Assembly: GCF_017980685.1 (NCBI RefSeq)
Contig: NZ_JACXXO010000012.1
Location: 62,001 to 126,000 of the forward strand
DNA length: 64,000 bases
Source: Pseudomonas iridis
Lineage (GTDB): Bacteria > Pseudomonadota > Gammaproteobacteria > Pseudomonadales > Pseudomonadaceae
Direction of reading: 5' to 3'
Of this stretch, positions 42,201 through 50,944 are shown piece by piece. Made by a program: the position numbers and the translations under genes. The stretch's first letter is position 1, and each line of letters begins with the position of its first letter. The notes under the pieces are model-generated. The model made no database searches and was not told where the DNA came from. It worked only from the letters and a program-made list of their open reading frames with translations.

Positions 42201-43559
42201 ATGAGTAACAACCTCGACCAGCTCACCGATTGGTTGAAAGACCACAAGATCACAGAAGTCGAATGCATGATCGCCGACTTGACCGGTATCACCCGGGGCA
42301 AGATCTCGCCGACCAACAAGTTCATCGCCGAAAAAGGCATGCGCCTGCCAGAAAGCGTTCTGTTGCAGACCGTAACCGGCGACTACGTCGAAGACGACAT
42401 CTATTACGAACTGCTCGACCCGGCCGACATCGACATGATCTGCCGCCCCGACCAGAACGCCGTATACATGGTGCCGTGGGCCATCGAGCCAACCGCCCAG
42501 GTGATTCACGACACCTACGACAAGCAAGGCAACCCGATCGAGCTGTCGCCGCGCAACGTCCTCAAGAAAGTACTCAAACTCTACGCCGACAAGGGCTGGC
42601 AGCCGATCGTGGCACCAGAGATGGAGTTTTACCTGACCAAGCGCAGTGACGACCCTGACTACCCGTTGCAGCCGCCGATCGGCCGCTCCGGGCGTCCGGA
42701 AATCGGTCGTCAGTCGTTCTCTATTGAAGCAGCGAACGAATTCGACCCGCTGTTCGAAGACGTCTACGACTGGTGCGAGTTGCAGGAACTGGATCTCGAC
42801 ACGCTGATCCACGAAGACGGCACCGCGCAGATGGAAATCAACTTCCGTCACGGTGACGCTCTGTCGCTGGCCGACCAGATTCTGGTGTTCAAACGCACCA
42901 TGCGCGAAGCCGCGCTCAAGCACGACGTGGCCGCCACTTTCATGGCCAAGCCGATGACCGGTGAGCCGGGCAGCGCGATGCACTTGCACCAGAGCATCAT
43001 CGACATCGAGACCGGCAAAAACGTCTTCTCTAATGAAGACGGGACCATGAGCCAGCTGTTCCTGCACCACATCGGTGGCCTGCAGAAACTGATCCCGGAA
43101 TTGCTGCCGCTGTTCGCCCCCAACGTCAACTCGTTCCGCCGCTTCCTGCCGGATACCTCGGCCCCGGTGAACGTCGAGTGGGGCGAAGAAAACCGCACCG
43201 TGGGCCTGCGCGTCCCGGATGCCGGCCCGCAGAACCGCCGCGTGGAAAACCGTCTGCCGGGTGCCGACGCCAACCCGTACCTGGCGATTGCCGCGAGCCT
43301 GCTCTGCGGTTACATCGGCATGGTCGAGGGCCTCAACCCGAGCGCGCCGGTGGTTGGTCGTGGCTATGAACGCCGCAACCTGCGCCTGCCGCTGACCATC
43401 GAGGATGCGCTGGAGCGCATGGAAAACAGCTCGACCGTCGAGAAATACCTGGGCAAAACTTTCATCACGGGCTACGTCGCGGTCAAGCGGGCCGAGCATG
43501 AAAACTTCAAGCGCGTGATCAGTTCGTGGGAGCGTGAGTACCTGCTCTTCGCCGTCTGA
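42201..43559 (+). CDS. spuB: Gamma-glutamylputrescine synthetase (SpuB type)
   Basis: A 452-aa glutamine-synthetase-like ligase, PuuA branch, paralogous to spuI. Key blocks: MIADLTGITRGKISPTNKFI, PEMEFYLTKRSDDPDYPLQPP, MAKPMTGEPGSAMHLHQSI, NSFRRFLPDTSAPVNVEWGEENRTVGLRVP and VENRLPGADANPYLAIAASL. It gamma-glutamylates putrescine or diamines so that the aminotransferase SpuC can act. It is preceded by a 95-bp gap after the spuA remnant and followed by spuC after 57 bp. Confidence 0.93.
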   Translation: MSNNLDQLTDWLKDHKITEVECMIADLTGITRGKISPTNKFIAEKGMRLPESVLLQTVTGDYVEDDIYYELLDPADIDMICRPDQNAVYMVPWAIEPTAQVIHDTYDKQGNPIELSPRNVLKKVLKLYADKGWQPIVAPEMEFYLTKRSDDPDYPLQPPIGRSGRPEIGRQSFSIEAANEFDPLFEDVYDWCELQELDLDTLIHEDGTAQMEINFRHGDALSLADQILVFKRTMREAALKHDVAATFMAKPMTGEPGSAMHLHQSIIDIETGKNVFSNEDGTMSQLFLHHIGGLQKLIPELLPLFAPNVNSFRRFLPDTSAPVNVEWGEENRTVGLRVPDAGPQNRRVENRLPGADANPYLAIAASLLCGYIGMVEGLNPSAPVVGRGYERRNLRLPLTIEDALERMENSSTVEKYLGKTFITGYVAVKRAEHENFKRVISSWEREYLLFAV

Positions 43560-43616
43560 TACGCTGGGGCGCGGTGGTCAGCCGCCGCGCCTTCACCGAT
43601 AACAAGGAGAATTGGC

Positions 43617-44981
43617 ATGACCAGCAACAACCCGCAAACCCGTGAGTGGCAAGCGCTGAGCAGCGATCACCACTTGGCCCCGTTCAGCGATTTCAAGCAG
43701 CTGAAAGAGAAGGGCCCGCGGATCATCACCAACGCCAAGGGCGTTTACCTGTGGGACAGCGAAGGCAACAAGATTCTCGACGGCATGGCCGGTCTGTGGT
43801 GCGTGGCCATCGGTTACGGTCGCGATGAACTGGCCGATGCCGCCAGCAAACAGATGCGCGAACTGCCGTACTACAACCTGTTTTTCCAGACTGCTCACCC
43901 GCCGGCACTGGAACTGGCCAAGGCCATCTCCGAAATCGCGCCGGAAGGCATGAACCACGTGTTCTTCACCGGTTCCGGCTCTGAAGGCAACGACACTATG
44001 TTGCGCATGGTTCGCCACTACTGGGCGATAAAGGGCCAGCCGAACAAGAAAGTCATCATCAGTCGCAAGAACGGTTATCACGGTTCCACCGTGGCCGGCG
44101 CGAGCCTGGGCGGCATGACCTATATGCATGAGCAGGGCGACTTGCCGATCCCGGGCATCGTCCACATCGCCCAGCCGTACTGGTTCGCCGAAGGCGGCGA
44201 CATGTCCCCGCAAGAGTTCGGGATCTGGGCGGCCAATCAGCTGGAAGAGAAAATTCTCGAAGTCGGCGTCGACAACGTCGGTGCCTTTATTGCCGAGCCG
44301 ATCCAGGGCGCCGGCGGAGTGATCATTCCGCCCGACAGCTACTGGCCGCGCGTGAAGAAAATCCTCGCCAAGTACGACATCCTCTTCGTCGCGGATGAGG
44401 TGATCTGTGGTTTCGGCCGCACCGGTGAGTGGTTCGGTAGCGATTTCTACGACCTCAAGCCCGACATGATGACCATCGCCAAGGGCCTGACCTCCGGCTA
44501 CATCCCGATGGGTGGCCTGATCGTGCGTGACGAAGTGGTCGCGGTGCTCAATGAAGGCGGCGATTTCAACCACGGTTTCACCTACTCCGGTCACCCGGTG
44601 GCGGCGGCAGTGGGCCTGGAAAACATCCGCATTCTGCGCGACGAAAAGATTATCGAGAACGTGCACAACGAAACGGCACCGTATTTGCAGAAACGTCTGC
44701 GGGAACTGAACGATCACCCGTTGGTGGGTGAAGTTCGCGGGGTCGGTCTGCTGGGGGCGATCGAGCTGGTACAGGACAAGGCTACCCGCAAACGTTACGA
44801 GGGCAAGGGCGTGGGCATGATCTGCCGCCAGTTCTGCTTCGACAACGGGCTGATCATGCGCGCCGTGGGCGACACCATGATCATCGCGCCGCCGCTGGTG
44901 ATCAGCAAAGCGGAAATCGACGAGCTGGTTACAAAGGCACGCAAGTGTCTGGACCTGACCCTCAGTGCGTTGCAGGGCTAA
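43617..44981 (+). CDS. spuC: Polyamine:pyruvate aminotransferase SpuC
   Basis: A 454-aa class III PLP aminotransferase. The PLP lysine is Lys289 in MMTIAKGLTSGYIPMGGLIV, preceded by LFVADEVICGFGRTGEWFG (Asp binding the pyridine nitrogen). SpuC of P. aeruginosa transaminates putrescine, cadaverine or their gamma-glutamyl forms with pyruvate as acceptor. An AAGGAGAA site lies before the ATG. Two hairpins follow the gene before spuD. Confidence 0.95.
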   Translation: MTSNNPQTREWQALSSDHHLAPFSDFKQLKEKGPRIITNAKGVYLWDSEGNKILDGMAGLWCVAIGYGRDELADAASKQMRELPYYNLFFQTAHPPALELAKAISEIAPEGMNHVFFTGSGSEGNDTMLRMVRHYWAIKGQPNKKVIISRKNGYHGSTVAGASLGGMTYMHEQGDLPIPGIVHIAQPYWFAEGGDMSPQEFGIWAANQLEEKILEVGVDNVGAFIAEPIQGAGGVIIPPDSYWPRVKKILAKYDILFVADEVICGFGRTGEWFGSDFYDLKPDMMTIAKGLTSGYIPMGGLIVRDEVVAVLNEGGDFNHGFTYSGHPVAAAVGLENIRILRDEKIIENVHNETAPYLQKRLRELNDHPLVGEVRGVGLLGAIELVQDKATRKRYEGKGVGMICRQFCFDNGLIMRAVGDTMIIAPPLVISKAEIDELVTKARKCLDLTLSALQG

Positions 44982-44988
44982 GTGCTAG

Positions 44989-45058
44989 GCTTTGTGCGGG
45001 AAAGCCTCGGCGCTCTCGCGCAAAGCTGTCAGAAAGGCTGGTCTTTCCTTGAAAGACC
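44989..45058 (+). other. Two RNA hairpins between spuC and spuD
   Basis: Hairpin 1 pairs GCTTTGTGCGGGA (44989-45001) with TCTCGCGCAAAGC (45014-45026), 13 bp including G-U pairs. Hairpin 2 pairs GGTCTTT (45040-45046) with AAAGACC (45052-45058). Neither is followed by a T-run, so they are more likely mRNA-stabilising or processing structures than full terminators. Confidence 0.55.
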
Positions 45059-45152
45059 GCCTCGGATCTTGCCAGACTAGCCGCGGTTCCAGTTGTCCGG
45101 GTTCGGCCGCTGAACAAAGTGGTTCAAAAAAGAAAAATTTGGAGCATTACGC

Positions 45153-46265
45153 ATGAAGGCATTAGGCAAAAAGCTTGCTGGCAAGACACTTCTCGCTCTG
45201 TCCATCGCGGGCATGATGGCGGGTGCGGTTCAGGCGGACGACAAGGTGTTGCACGTCTACAACTGGTCCGACTACATCGCACCGGACACCGTGGCCAAGT
45301 TCGAAAAAGAGTCCGGCATCAAAGTCGTCTACGACGTGTTCGACAGCAATGAAACCCTGGAAGCCAAACTGCTGGCCGGTAAATCCGGTTACGACATCGT
45401 GGTGCCTTCCAACAACTTCCTCGCCAAGCAGATCAAGGCAGGCGTGTATCAGGAGCTGGACAAGTCCAAGCTGCCGAACTGGAAGAACCTCGACGAAGAC
45501 CTGCTCAAAGCCGTTGGCGATGCCAGCGACCAGGGCAACAAACACGCGTTCCCGTACATGTGGGGCTCGATCGGCATCGGCTACAACCCGGAGAAGGTCA
45601 AGGCTGCACTGGGTATCGACAAGATCGACTCCTGGGATGTCGTGTTCAAGCCTGAAAACATGGCGAAGCTGAAAAGCTGCGGCGTGAGCTTCCTCGACGC
45701 ACCGACCGAAATGATTCCGGCGGCGCTGCACTATCTGGGCAAGCCGACCAACAGCAAAGACAAGGCTGATCTGAAAGCCGCCGAAGATCTGTTCCTCAAG
45801 ATTCGCCCTTCGGTCGCCTACTTCCATTCCTCCAAGTACATCTCCGACCTGGCCAACGGCAACATTTGCGTGGCCGTGGGTTACTCGGGTGACCTGGAGC
45901 AGTCGAAGTCGCGCGCCAAGGAAGCCGGTGACAAGGTCAAACTGGCCTACACCATTCCGAAAGAAGGCGCCGGCACTTTCTACGACATGGTTGCCATGCC
46001 AAAGGATGCCACCAACGTCGACGCCGCCTACAAGTTCATGAACTACCTGCTGCAGCCGGAAGTGATGGCCGAGATCACCAACGCCGTGCGTTTCCCGAAC
46101 GGCAACAAGGCGGCCACACCGCTGGTGGACAAAGACATCACCAGCGATGTGAGCATCTATCCTTCGGCTGAAGTGAAGAAGCAGCTCTATGCGATCAGTG
46201 ATCTGGATGCCGCCACACTGCGTCTGATCACCCGCAGCTGGACCAAAATCAAATCCGGTAAATAA
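45153..46265 (+). CDS. spuD: Putrescine-binding periplasmic protein SpuD
   Basis: A 370-aa PotF-type binding protein. The signal peptide is residues ~1-29 (LSIAGMMAGAVQA followed by DDKVLHVYNWSDYI). The VYNWSDYIAPDTVAKFEKESGIKVVYDVFDSNETLEAKL start is diagnostic for polyamine-binding proteins, and SDYI contributes to ligand binding. It is the first of two tandem binding proteins; in P. aeruginosa SpuD prefers putrescine and SpuE spermidine, and position suggests the same here. Confidence 0.94.
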   Translation: MKALGKKLAGKTLLALSIAGMMAGAVQADDKVLHVYNWSDYIAPDTVAKFEKESGIKVVYDVFDSNETLEAKLLAGKSGYDIVVPSNNFLAKQIKAGVYQELDKSKLPNWKNLDEDLLKAVGDASDQGNKHAFPYMWGSIGIGYNPEKVKAALGIDKIDSWDVVFKPENMAKLKSCGVSFLDAPTEMIPAALHYLGKPTNSKDKADLKAAEDLFLKIRPSVAYFHSSKYISDLANGNICVAVGYSGDLEQSKSRAKEAGDKVKLAYTIPKEGAGTFYDMVAMPKDATNVDAAYKFMNYLLQPEVMAEITNAVRFPNGNKAATPLVDKDITSDVSIYPSAEVKKQLYAISDLDAATLRLITRSWTKIKSGK

Positions 46266-46287
46266 ACCGGTTTGAAGCCGTAACCGT

Positions 46288-46432
46288 TGGCCGTCGTCTG
46301 CGCGACGGCGGCCAGCGGAATAATTAAATGACAGAAAGTTTTGCTGGAACGGTTTTTCGAGGGTAAGTTGCGCGCCGGTTTTGTTGCCGGGCAGCCATGG
46401 CTGTCATGCAGCGCTGGGCAACTTGGGCCCAA
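46288..46432 (+). other. RNA hairpins between spuD and spuE
   Basis: A GCCGTCG / CGACGGC stem at 46290-46309 and a larger branched structure closed by AAGTTGC (46365-46371) / GCAACTT (46418-46424) enclosing a CAGCCATGGCTG palindrome, then TTGGGCCCAA (46423-46432). No T-runs follow, so processing or differential stability within the transcript is more likely than termination. Confidence 0.5.
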
Positions 46433-46453
46433 CTAAATTTAGAGGACCTTCAC

Positions 46454-47551
46454 GTGCCTGTTTTTTCTTCTTTGCGCAATGCCCTGCTGGCCGCTGCCGG
46501 CCTGACGATCGCCGTCGGTGCCCAAGCCGCCGGCACGGTGCATATTTATAACTGGTCGGATTACATCGGCGAATCGACGCTGGCCGACTTTCAGAAAGAG
46601 ACCGGGATCAAACCGATCTACGACGTGTTCGACTCCAACGAAACCCTGGAAGGCAAGTTGCTCGCCGGGCGTACCGGCTACGACGTGGTCGTGCCGTCGA
46701 ACCACTTCCTCGGCAAGCAGATCAAGGCGGGCGCGTTCCAGAAACTCGACCGGGCGCAGCTGTCAAATTACTCGAATCTCGACCCGGCGCTGCTCAAGCG
46801 TCTGGAGCAGAACGATCCTGGCAACCTGTACGCCGTGCCGTACCTGTGGGGCACCAACGGCATCGGCTATAACGTCGATAAAGTGAAGGCTGTGCTGGGC
46901 ATCGACAAGATCGATTCCTGGGGTGTGCTGTTCGAGCCGGAAAACATCAAGAAGCTGCAAAGCTGCGGCGTGGCATTCCTCGATTCGGCCGATGAAATGA
47001 TGCCGACCGTGCTCAACTACATGGGGCTGGATGCCAACAGCACCAATCCCAAGGATTACAAGAAAGCCACCGACAAATTGCTCGCCGTGCGCCCCTACGT
47101 AACCTACTTCCATTCTTCGAAATACATCGGCGACCTGGCCAACGGCGACATCTGCGTGGCCATCGGTTTCTCCGGCGATATCTTCCAGGCGAAGAACCGC
47201 GCGGCAGAAGCCAAGAAGGGCGTGAACATCGCCTACACGGTGCCGAAAGAGGGCGGCGCGTTGTGGTTCGACATGTTGGCGATTCCCAAGGATTCGTCGA
47301 ACGTGAAGCAGGCCCATGCTTTCATCAACTATCTGTTGAAACCTGAGGTGATCGCCCAGGTCAGTGACTCTGTCGGTTACGCCAACCCCAACCCGGGCTC
47401 GGACAAGTTGATGGATCAATCCATCCGTACCGATGAATCGGTTTATCCGCCACAGACCGTGATTGACAAGGCCTACGTGTCGACCGAGTTGCCACCGAAC
47501 ATTCAGCGTCTGATGACCCGCAGCTGGACCAAGGTCAAGTCGGGGATGTAA
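46454..47551 (+). CDS. spuE: Spermidine-binding periplasmic protein SpuE
   Basis: A 365-aa paralogue of SpuD with signal peptide residues ~1-25 (LTIAVGAQA followed by AGTVHIYNWSDYIGE). Start is GTG at 46454 after an AGAGGA site. It keeps the polyamine pocket segments (NWSDYI, YLWGTNGIGYN, FLDSADEMMPTVLNY) but differs from SpuD at several pocket-adjacent positions, consistent with a different ligand. SpuE in P. aeruginosa is a spermidine sensor that affects type III secretion; nothing of that system is in this window. Confidence 0.92.
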   Translation: MPVFSSLRNALLAAAGLTIAVGAQAAGTVHIYNWSDYIGESTLADFQKETGIKPIYDVFDSNETLEGKLLAGRTGYDVVVPSNHFLGKQIKAGAFQKLDRAQLSNYSNLDPALLKRLEQNDPGNLYAVPYLWGTNGIGYNVDKVKAVLGIDKIDSWGVLFEPENIKKLQSCGVAFLDSADEMMPTVLNYMGLDANSTNPKDYKKATDKLLAVRPYVTYFHSSKYIGDLANGDICVAIGFSGDIFQAKNRAAEAKKGVNIAYTVPKEGGALWFDMLAIPKDSSNVKQAHAFINYLLKPEVIAQVSDSVGYANPNPGSDKLMDQSIRTDESVYPPQTVIDKAYVSTELPPNIQRLMTRSWTKVKSGM

Positions 47552-47617
47552 GGCACAAACTATCCTGGGTTCGTCCGCATTGGGCGAACTGCACTCTTTT
47601 TTCTGGGAGTTTCGTAA

Positions 47618-48760
47618 ATGGCAGTTGCCTCCGGCGCCTATAAGAAAGCCCTCGAGGGCGACCAGACACCCAAACAGGTGTTGGTCAAAATCGACCGGGT
47701 CACGAAGAAGTTCGACGAGACGATTGCCGTGGACGATGTGTCCCTGGAAATCAAAAAGGGTGAGATCTTCGCCCTGCTCGGCGGTTCGGGATCGGGCAAA
47801 TCCACTCTGCTGCGGATGCTGGCAGGGTTCGAACGGCCCACGGAGGGGCGCATTTTTCTCGACGGCGTCGACATCACCGACATGCCGCCGTACGAACGTC
47901 CGATCAACATGATGTTTCAGTCCTACGCCTTGTTTCCGCACATGACCGTGGCGCAGAACATCGCGTTCGGTTTGCAGCAGGACAAGATTCCCAAGGCTGA
48001 AGTCGAAGCCCGCGTGGCCGAGATGCTCAAACTGGTGCAGATGAGCCAATACGCCAAGCGCAAGCCGCATCAACTGTCTGGCGGTCAGCGTCAGCGTGTT
48101 GCTCTGGCGCGGTCGCTGGCCAAGCGGCCAAAGCTGTTGCTGCTCGACGAACCGATGGGCGCACTGGATAAAAAACTGCGTTCGCAGATGCAGCTCGAAC
48201 TGGTGGAAATCATCGAGCGCGTCGGCGTGACCTGCGTGATGGTGACCCACGACCAGGAAGAGGCCATGACCATGGCCGAGCGCATCGCGATCATGCATCT
48301 GGGCTGGATCGCACAGATCGGCAGCCCGATCGACATCTACGAAACCCCGACCAGTCGTCTGGTCTGCGAATTCATCGGCAGCGTCAATATCTTCGAAGGC
48401 GAAGTGATCGACGATGCCGAGGGTCACGCGACCATCACTTGCAAGGACCTCGACCGGCAGATCTATGTGGGTCACGGCATCAGCACCTCGGTGCAGGACA
48501 AGTCGGTCACCTACGCGATTCGTCCGGAGAAACTGCTGGTCACCGCCGATCAACCGACTTGCGAATACAACTGGTCGAGCGGCAAGGTGCATGACATCGC
48601 CTACCTCGGCGGGCACTCGGTGTTCTACGTCGAACTGCCGAGCGGCAAACTTGTGCAGTCCTTTGTTGCCAACGCCGAACGCCGTGGCGCCCGTCCGACC
48701 TGGGGCGATCAGGTTTTCGTGTGGTGGGAAGACGACAGCGGTGTGGTACTTCGCTCATGA
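47618..48760 (+). CDS. spuF: Polyamine ABC transporter ATPase SpuF
   Basis: A 380-aa ABC ATPase of the PotA/PotG type. Walker A LLGGSGSGKSTLLRMLAG, signature LSGGQRQRVALARSL, Walker B LLLLDEPMGALDKKL, and switch His in VMVTHDQEEAMTMAER. Residues ~285-380 are a TOBE-type regulatory domain. Its stop overlaps the spuG start (ATGA). It powers the SpuDEFGH importer. Confidence 0.95.
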   Translation: MAVASGAYKKALEGDQTPKQVLVKIDRVTKKFDETIAVDDVSLEIKKGEIFALLGGSGSGKSTLLRMLAGFERPTEGRIFLDGVDITDMPPYERPINMMFQSYALFPHMTVAQNIAFGLQQDKIPKAEVEARVAEMLKLVQMSQYAKRKPHQLSGGQRQRVALARSLAKRPKLLLLDEPMGALDKKLRSQMQLELVEIIERVGVTCVMVTHDQEEAMTMAERIAIMHLGWIAQIGSPIDIYETPTSRLVCEFIGSVNIFEGEVIDDAEGHATITCKDLDRQIYVGHGISTSVQDKSVTYAIRPEKLLVTADQPTCEYNWSSGKVHDIAYLGGHSVFYVELPSGKLVQSFVANAERRGARPTWGDQVFVWWEDDSGVVLRS

Positions 48761-49677
48761 ACATGCGCAAATTCAAACGGCGCATCAACCGAATAATTCC
48801 CAATGGCCGCCAGCTGGTCATCGGGGTTCCGTTCATCTGGCTGTTTCTGTTCTTCATGTTGCCGTTCTTCATCGTCCTGAAGATCAGCTTCGCCGAAGCC
48901 GACGTGGCCATTCCGCCGTACACCGAGATCTACACGTTTGCCGAGCAGAAGCTGCAACTGCTGCTGAACCTGGGCAACTACGCGCTGCTGGCGGGCGACG
49001 AGTTGTACATCGCCGCGTACCTCGGCTCGCTGAAGATGGCGCTGATCAGCACCGTTCTGTGCCTGGCGATCGGCTACCCGATGGCCTACGCGATCGCCAC
49101 GGCCCGTAAGGAAATGCAAACGGTGCTGGTGCTGCTGATCATGATGCCGACCTGGACGGCAATCCTGATCCGCGTTTACGCGTGGATGGGCATCCTCAGC
49201 AACAATGGCCTGCTCAACGGATTCCTGATGAGCATCGGCCTGATCGATGAGCCGCTGCAGATCCTCAACACCAACCTCGCGGTGTATATCGGCATCGTCT
49301 ACTCGTACCTGCCGTTCATGATCCTGCCGCTGTACGCCAACCTGGTGAAGCACGACAACAGTCTGCTGGAAGCGGCTTCGGACCTTGGTTCGAGCACCTT
49401 CAACAGCTTCTGGAAGATCACTATTCCGCTGTCCAAAAACGGGATTATTGCCGGCTGCATGCTGGTGTTCATTCCGGTCGTGGGCGAGTTCGTCATCCCG
49501 GAACTGCTCGGCGGTCCGGAAACGCTGATGATCGGCAAGGTGCTCTGGCAAGAGTTCTTCAACAACCGTGACTGGCCGGTAGCGTCCGCGCTGGCGGTGG
49601 TGATGCTGGCGATCCTGATTGTGCCGATCATCCTGTTCAACCGCAGTCAGGCCAAGGAAATGGAGGGTAAAGAATGA
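48757..49677 (+). CDS. spuG: Polyamine ABC transporter permease SpuG
   Basis: A 306-aa inner-membrane permease of the PotB/PotH type with about six helices. The EAA loop is LLEAASDLGSSTFNSFWKITIPLSKNGIIAG. The first helix (VIGVPFIWLFLFFMLPFFIVLKISFAE) follows a basic cytoplasmic N terminus (MRKFKRRINRIIPNGR). Overlaps with spuF and spuH by 4 bp each show translational coupling. Confidence 0.95.
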   Translation: MNMRKFKRRINRIIPNGRQLVIGVPFIWLFLFFMLPFFIVLKISFAEADVAIPPYTEIYTFAEQKLQLLLNLGNYALLAGDELYIAAYLGSLKMALISTVLCLAIGYPMAYAIATARKEMQTVLVLLIMMPTWTAILIRVYAWMGILSNNGLLNGFLMSIGLIDEPLQILNTNLAVYIGIVYSYLPFMILPLYANLVKHDNSLLEAASDLGSSTFNSFWKITIPLSKNGIIAGCMLVFIPVVGEFVIPELLGGPETLMIGKVLWQEFFNNRDWPVASALAVVMLAILIVPIILFNRSQAKEMEGKE

Positions 49678-50564
49678 AGCGCTTCCGTTTCTCCAGCCTG
49701 ATGCTGGTTGTGGGTTTGTTGTTTATCTATCTGCCGATGCTGATCCTGGTGATCTATTCGTTCAACGCCTCGAAACTGGTGACGGTGTGGGGCGGCTGGT
49801 CGATCAAGTGGTATGTCGGCCTGCTCGACAACTCGCAACTGATGGGCTCGGTACTGCGCTCGCTGGAAATCGCCTGCTACACGGCCGTGGCTGCGGTAGC
49901 ACTGGGTACTTTGGCCGCATTCGTGCTGACGCGCATCACCCATTTCAAGGGCCGTACGTTGTTCGGCGGCCTGGTGACGGCGCCGTTGGTCATGCCCGAA
50001 GTGATCACCGGTCTGTCGCTGTTGCTGCTGTTCGTGGCCATGGCGCAGATGATCGGCTGGCCACAGGAACGTGGCATCGTCACCATCTGGATCGCGCACA
50101 CGACGTTCTGTGCGGCTTATGTGGCGGTGGTGGTGTCGGCGCGTCTGCGTGAGCTGGACCTGTCGATTGAAGAAGCGGCGATGGACCTGGGGGCGCGGCC
50201 GTGGAAGGTGTTCTTCCTGATCACCATCCCGATGATCGCGCCATCGTTGGCAGCGGGCGGCATGATGTCGTTCGCGCTGTCGCTGGACGATTTGGTACTG
50301 GCAAGCTTCGTGTCGGGCCCGGGTTCGACGACGCTGCCGATGGAAGTGTTCTCGGCGGTACGTCTGGGCGTCAAGCCTGAGATCAACGCCGTGGCCAGCC
50401 TGATTCTGCTGGCGGTGTCGATCGTGACTTTCATGGTCTGGTTCTTCAGCCGCCGCGCCGAAGAAGCCCGCAAGAAAGCCATCCAGCAAGCCATCGAAGA
50501 AAGCGCTGCCGATTCGTGGAAGCAACCGGACGTACGTCGCGCACCGGCGCCGGGAGGGGTGTAA
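49674..50564 (+). CDS. spuH: Polyamine ABC transporter permease SpuH
   Basis: A 296-aa permease of the PotC/PotI type. The EAA loop is IEEAAMDLGARPWKVFFLITIPMIAPSLAAG, and FALSLDDLVLASFVSGPGSTTLP is typical of the last helices. The C-terminal ~45 residues are polar, helical and rich in Arg/Glu/Lys, an extension beyond the last membrane helix. It is the last gene of the spu operon; a REP element follows. Confidence 0.95.
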   Translation: MKRFRFSSLMLVVGLLFIYLPMLILVIYSFNASKLVTVWGGWSIKWYVGLLDNSQLMGSVLRSLEIACYTAVAAVALGTLAAFVLTRITHFKGRTLFGGLVTAPLVMPEVITGLSLLLLFVAMAQMIGWPQERGIVTIWIAHTTFCAAYVAVVVSARLRELDLSIEEAAMDLGARPWKVFFLITIPMIAPSLAAGGMMSFALSLDDLVLASFVSGPGSTTLPMEVFSAVRLGVKPEINAVASLILLAVSIVTFMVWFFSRRAEEARKKAIQQAIEESAADSWKQPDVRRAPAPGGV

Positions 50565-50607
50565 GCCAATCTGGATTGGCCTCAATATCAAGGCCAATCC
50601 AAATCCA

Positions 50608-50699
50608 ATGTGGGAGCGAGCCTGCTCGCGAGGACGGAGTGTCAGTCGACTCAAATGTTGGCTGACATTTAGTCTTCGCGAGCAGGCTCGCTCCCACAG
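50608..50699. repeat. REP-type inverted repeat, family B
   Basis: Outer arms TGTGGGAGCGAGCCTGCTCG / CGAGCAGGCTCGCTCCCACA with an inner TGTCAG/CTGACA palindrome, between convergent spuH and the acylase gene. It may serve as the end of the spu transcript. Confidence 0.9.
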
Positions 50700-50818
50700 T
50701 TGTTTTGTGGTGATCTTCGGGTCCAAGGGGATTTGCGGATGCTCTCAATACAGTTCATCAGCTTGCCCCCCCCCGGCGTGGCGATCAGAGTCACCCCGGC
50801 CGGCCGTAGTGCCTGGCG

Positions 50819-50941
50819 TGTTACATCGACCTGAAAGACCTTATCGAATATGGATTCGGCATCGATCCTTCACGTCGATGTTTCTCCCGAATATCCCCCA
50901 ATCGGTCCCCTCTCCCTCTGGGAGAGGGCTAGGGTGAGGGG
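50819..50941. repeat. MITE-like repeat, left-truncated copy
   Basis: Shares the core TTACATCGACCTGAAAGACC, the TATCCCCCAATC block and the terminal hairpin (CCCTCTCCC / GGGAGAGGG then CTAGGGTGAGGG) with the fuller element at 57187-57393. The left terminal hairpin and part of the middle are missing. Its right end lies 3 bp from the stop codon of the minus-strand acylase gene and could terminate that transcript. The remainder of the 50700-50818 gap shows nothing I can name. Confidence 0.7.
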
Positions 50942-50944
50942 CTT

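Noticed and set aside
46763..48616. 617-codon minus-strand ORF across spuE and spuF
   Set aside because: Spans two well-identified genes on the opposite strand, including their gap; no domain content.
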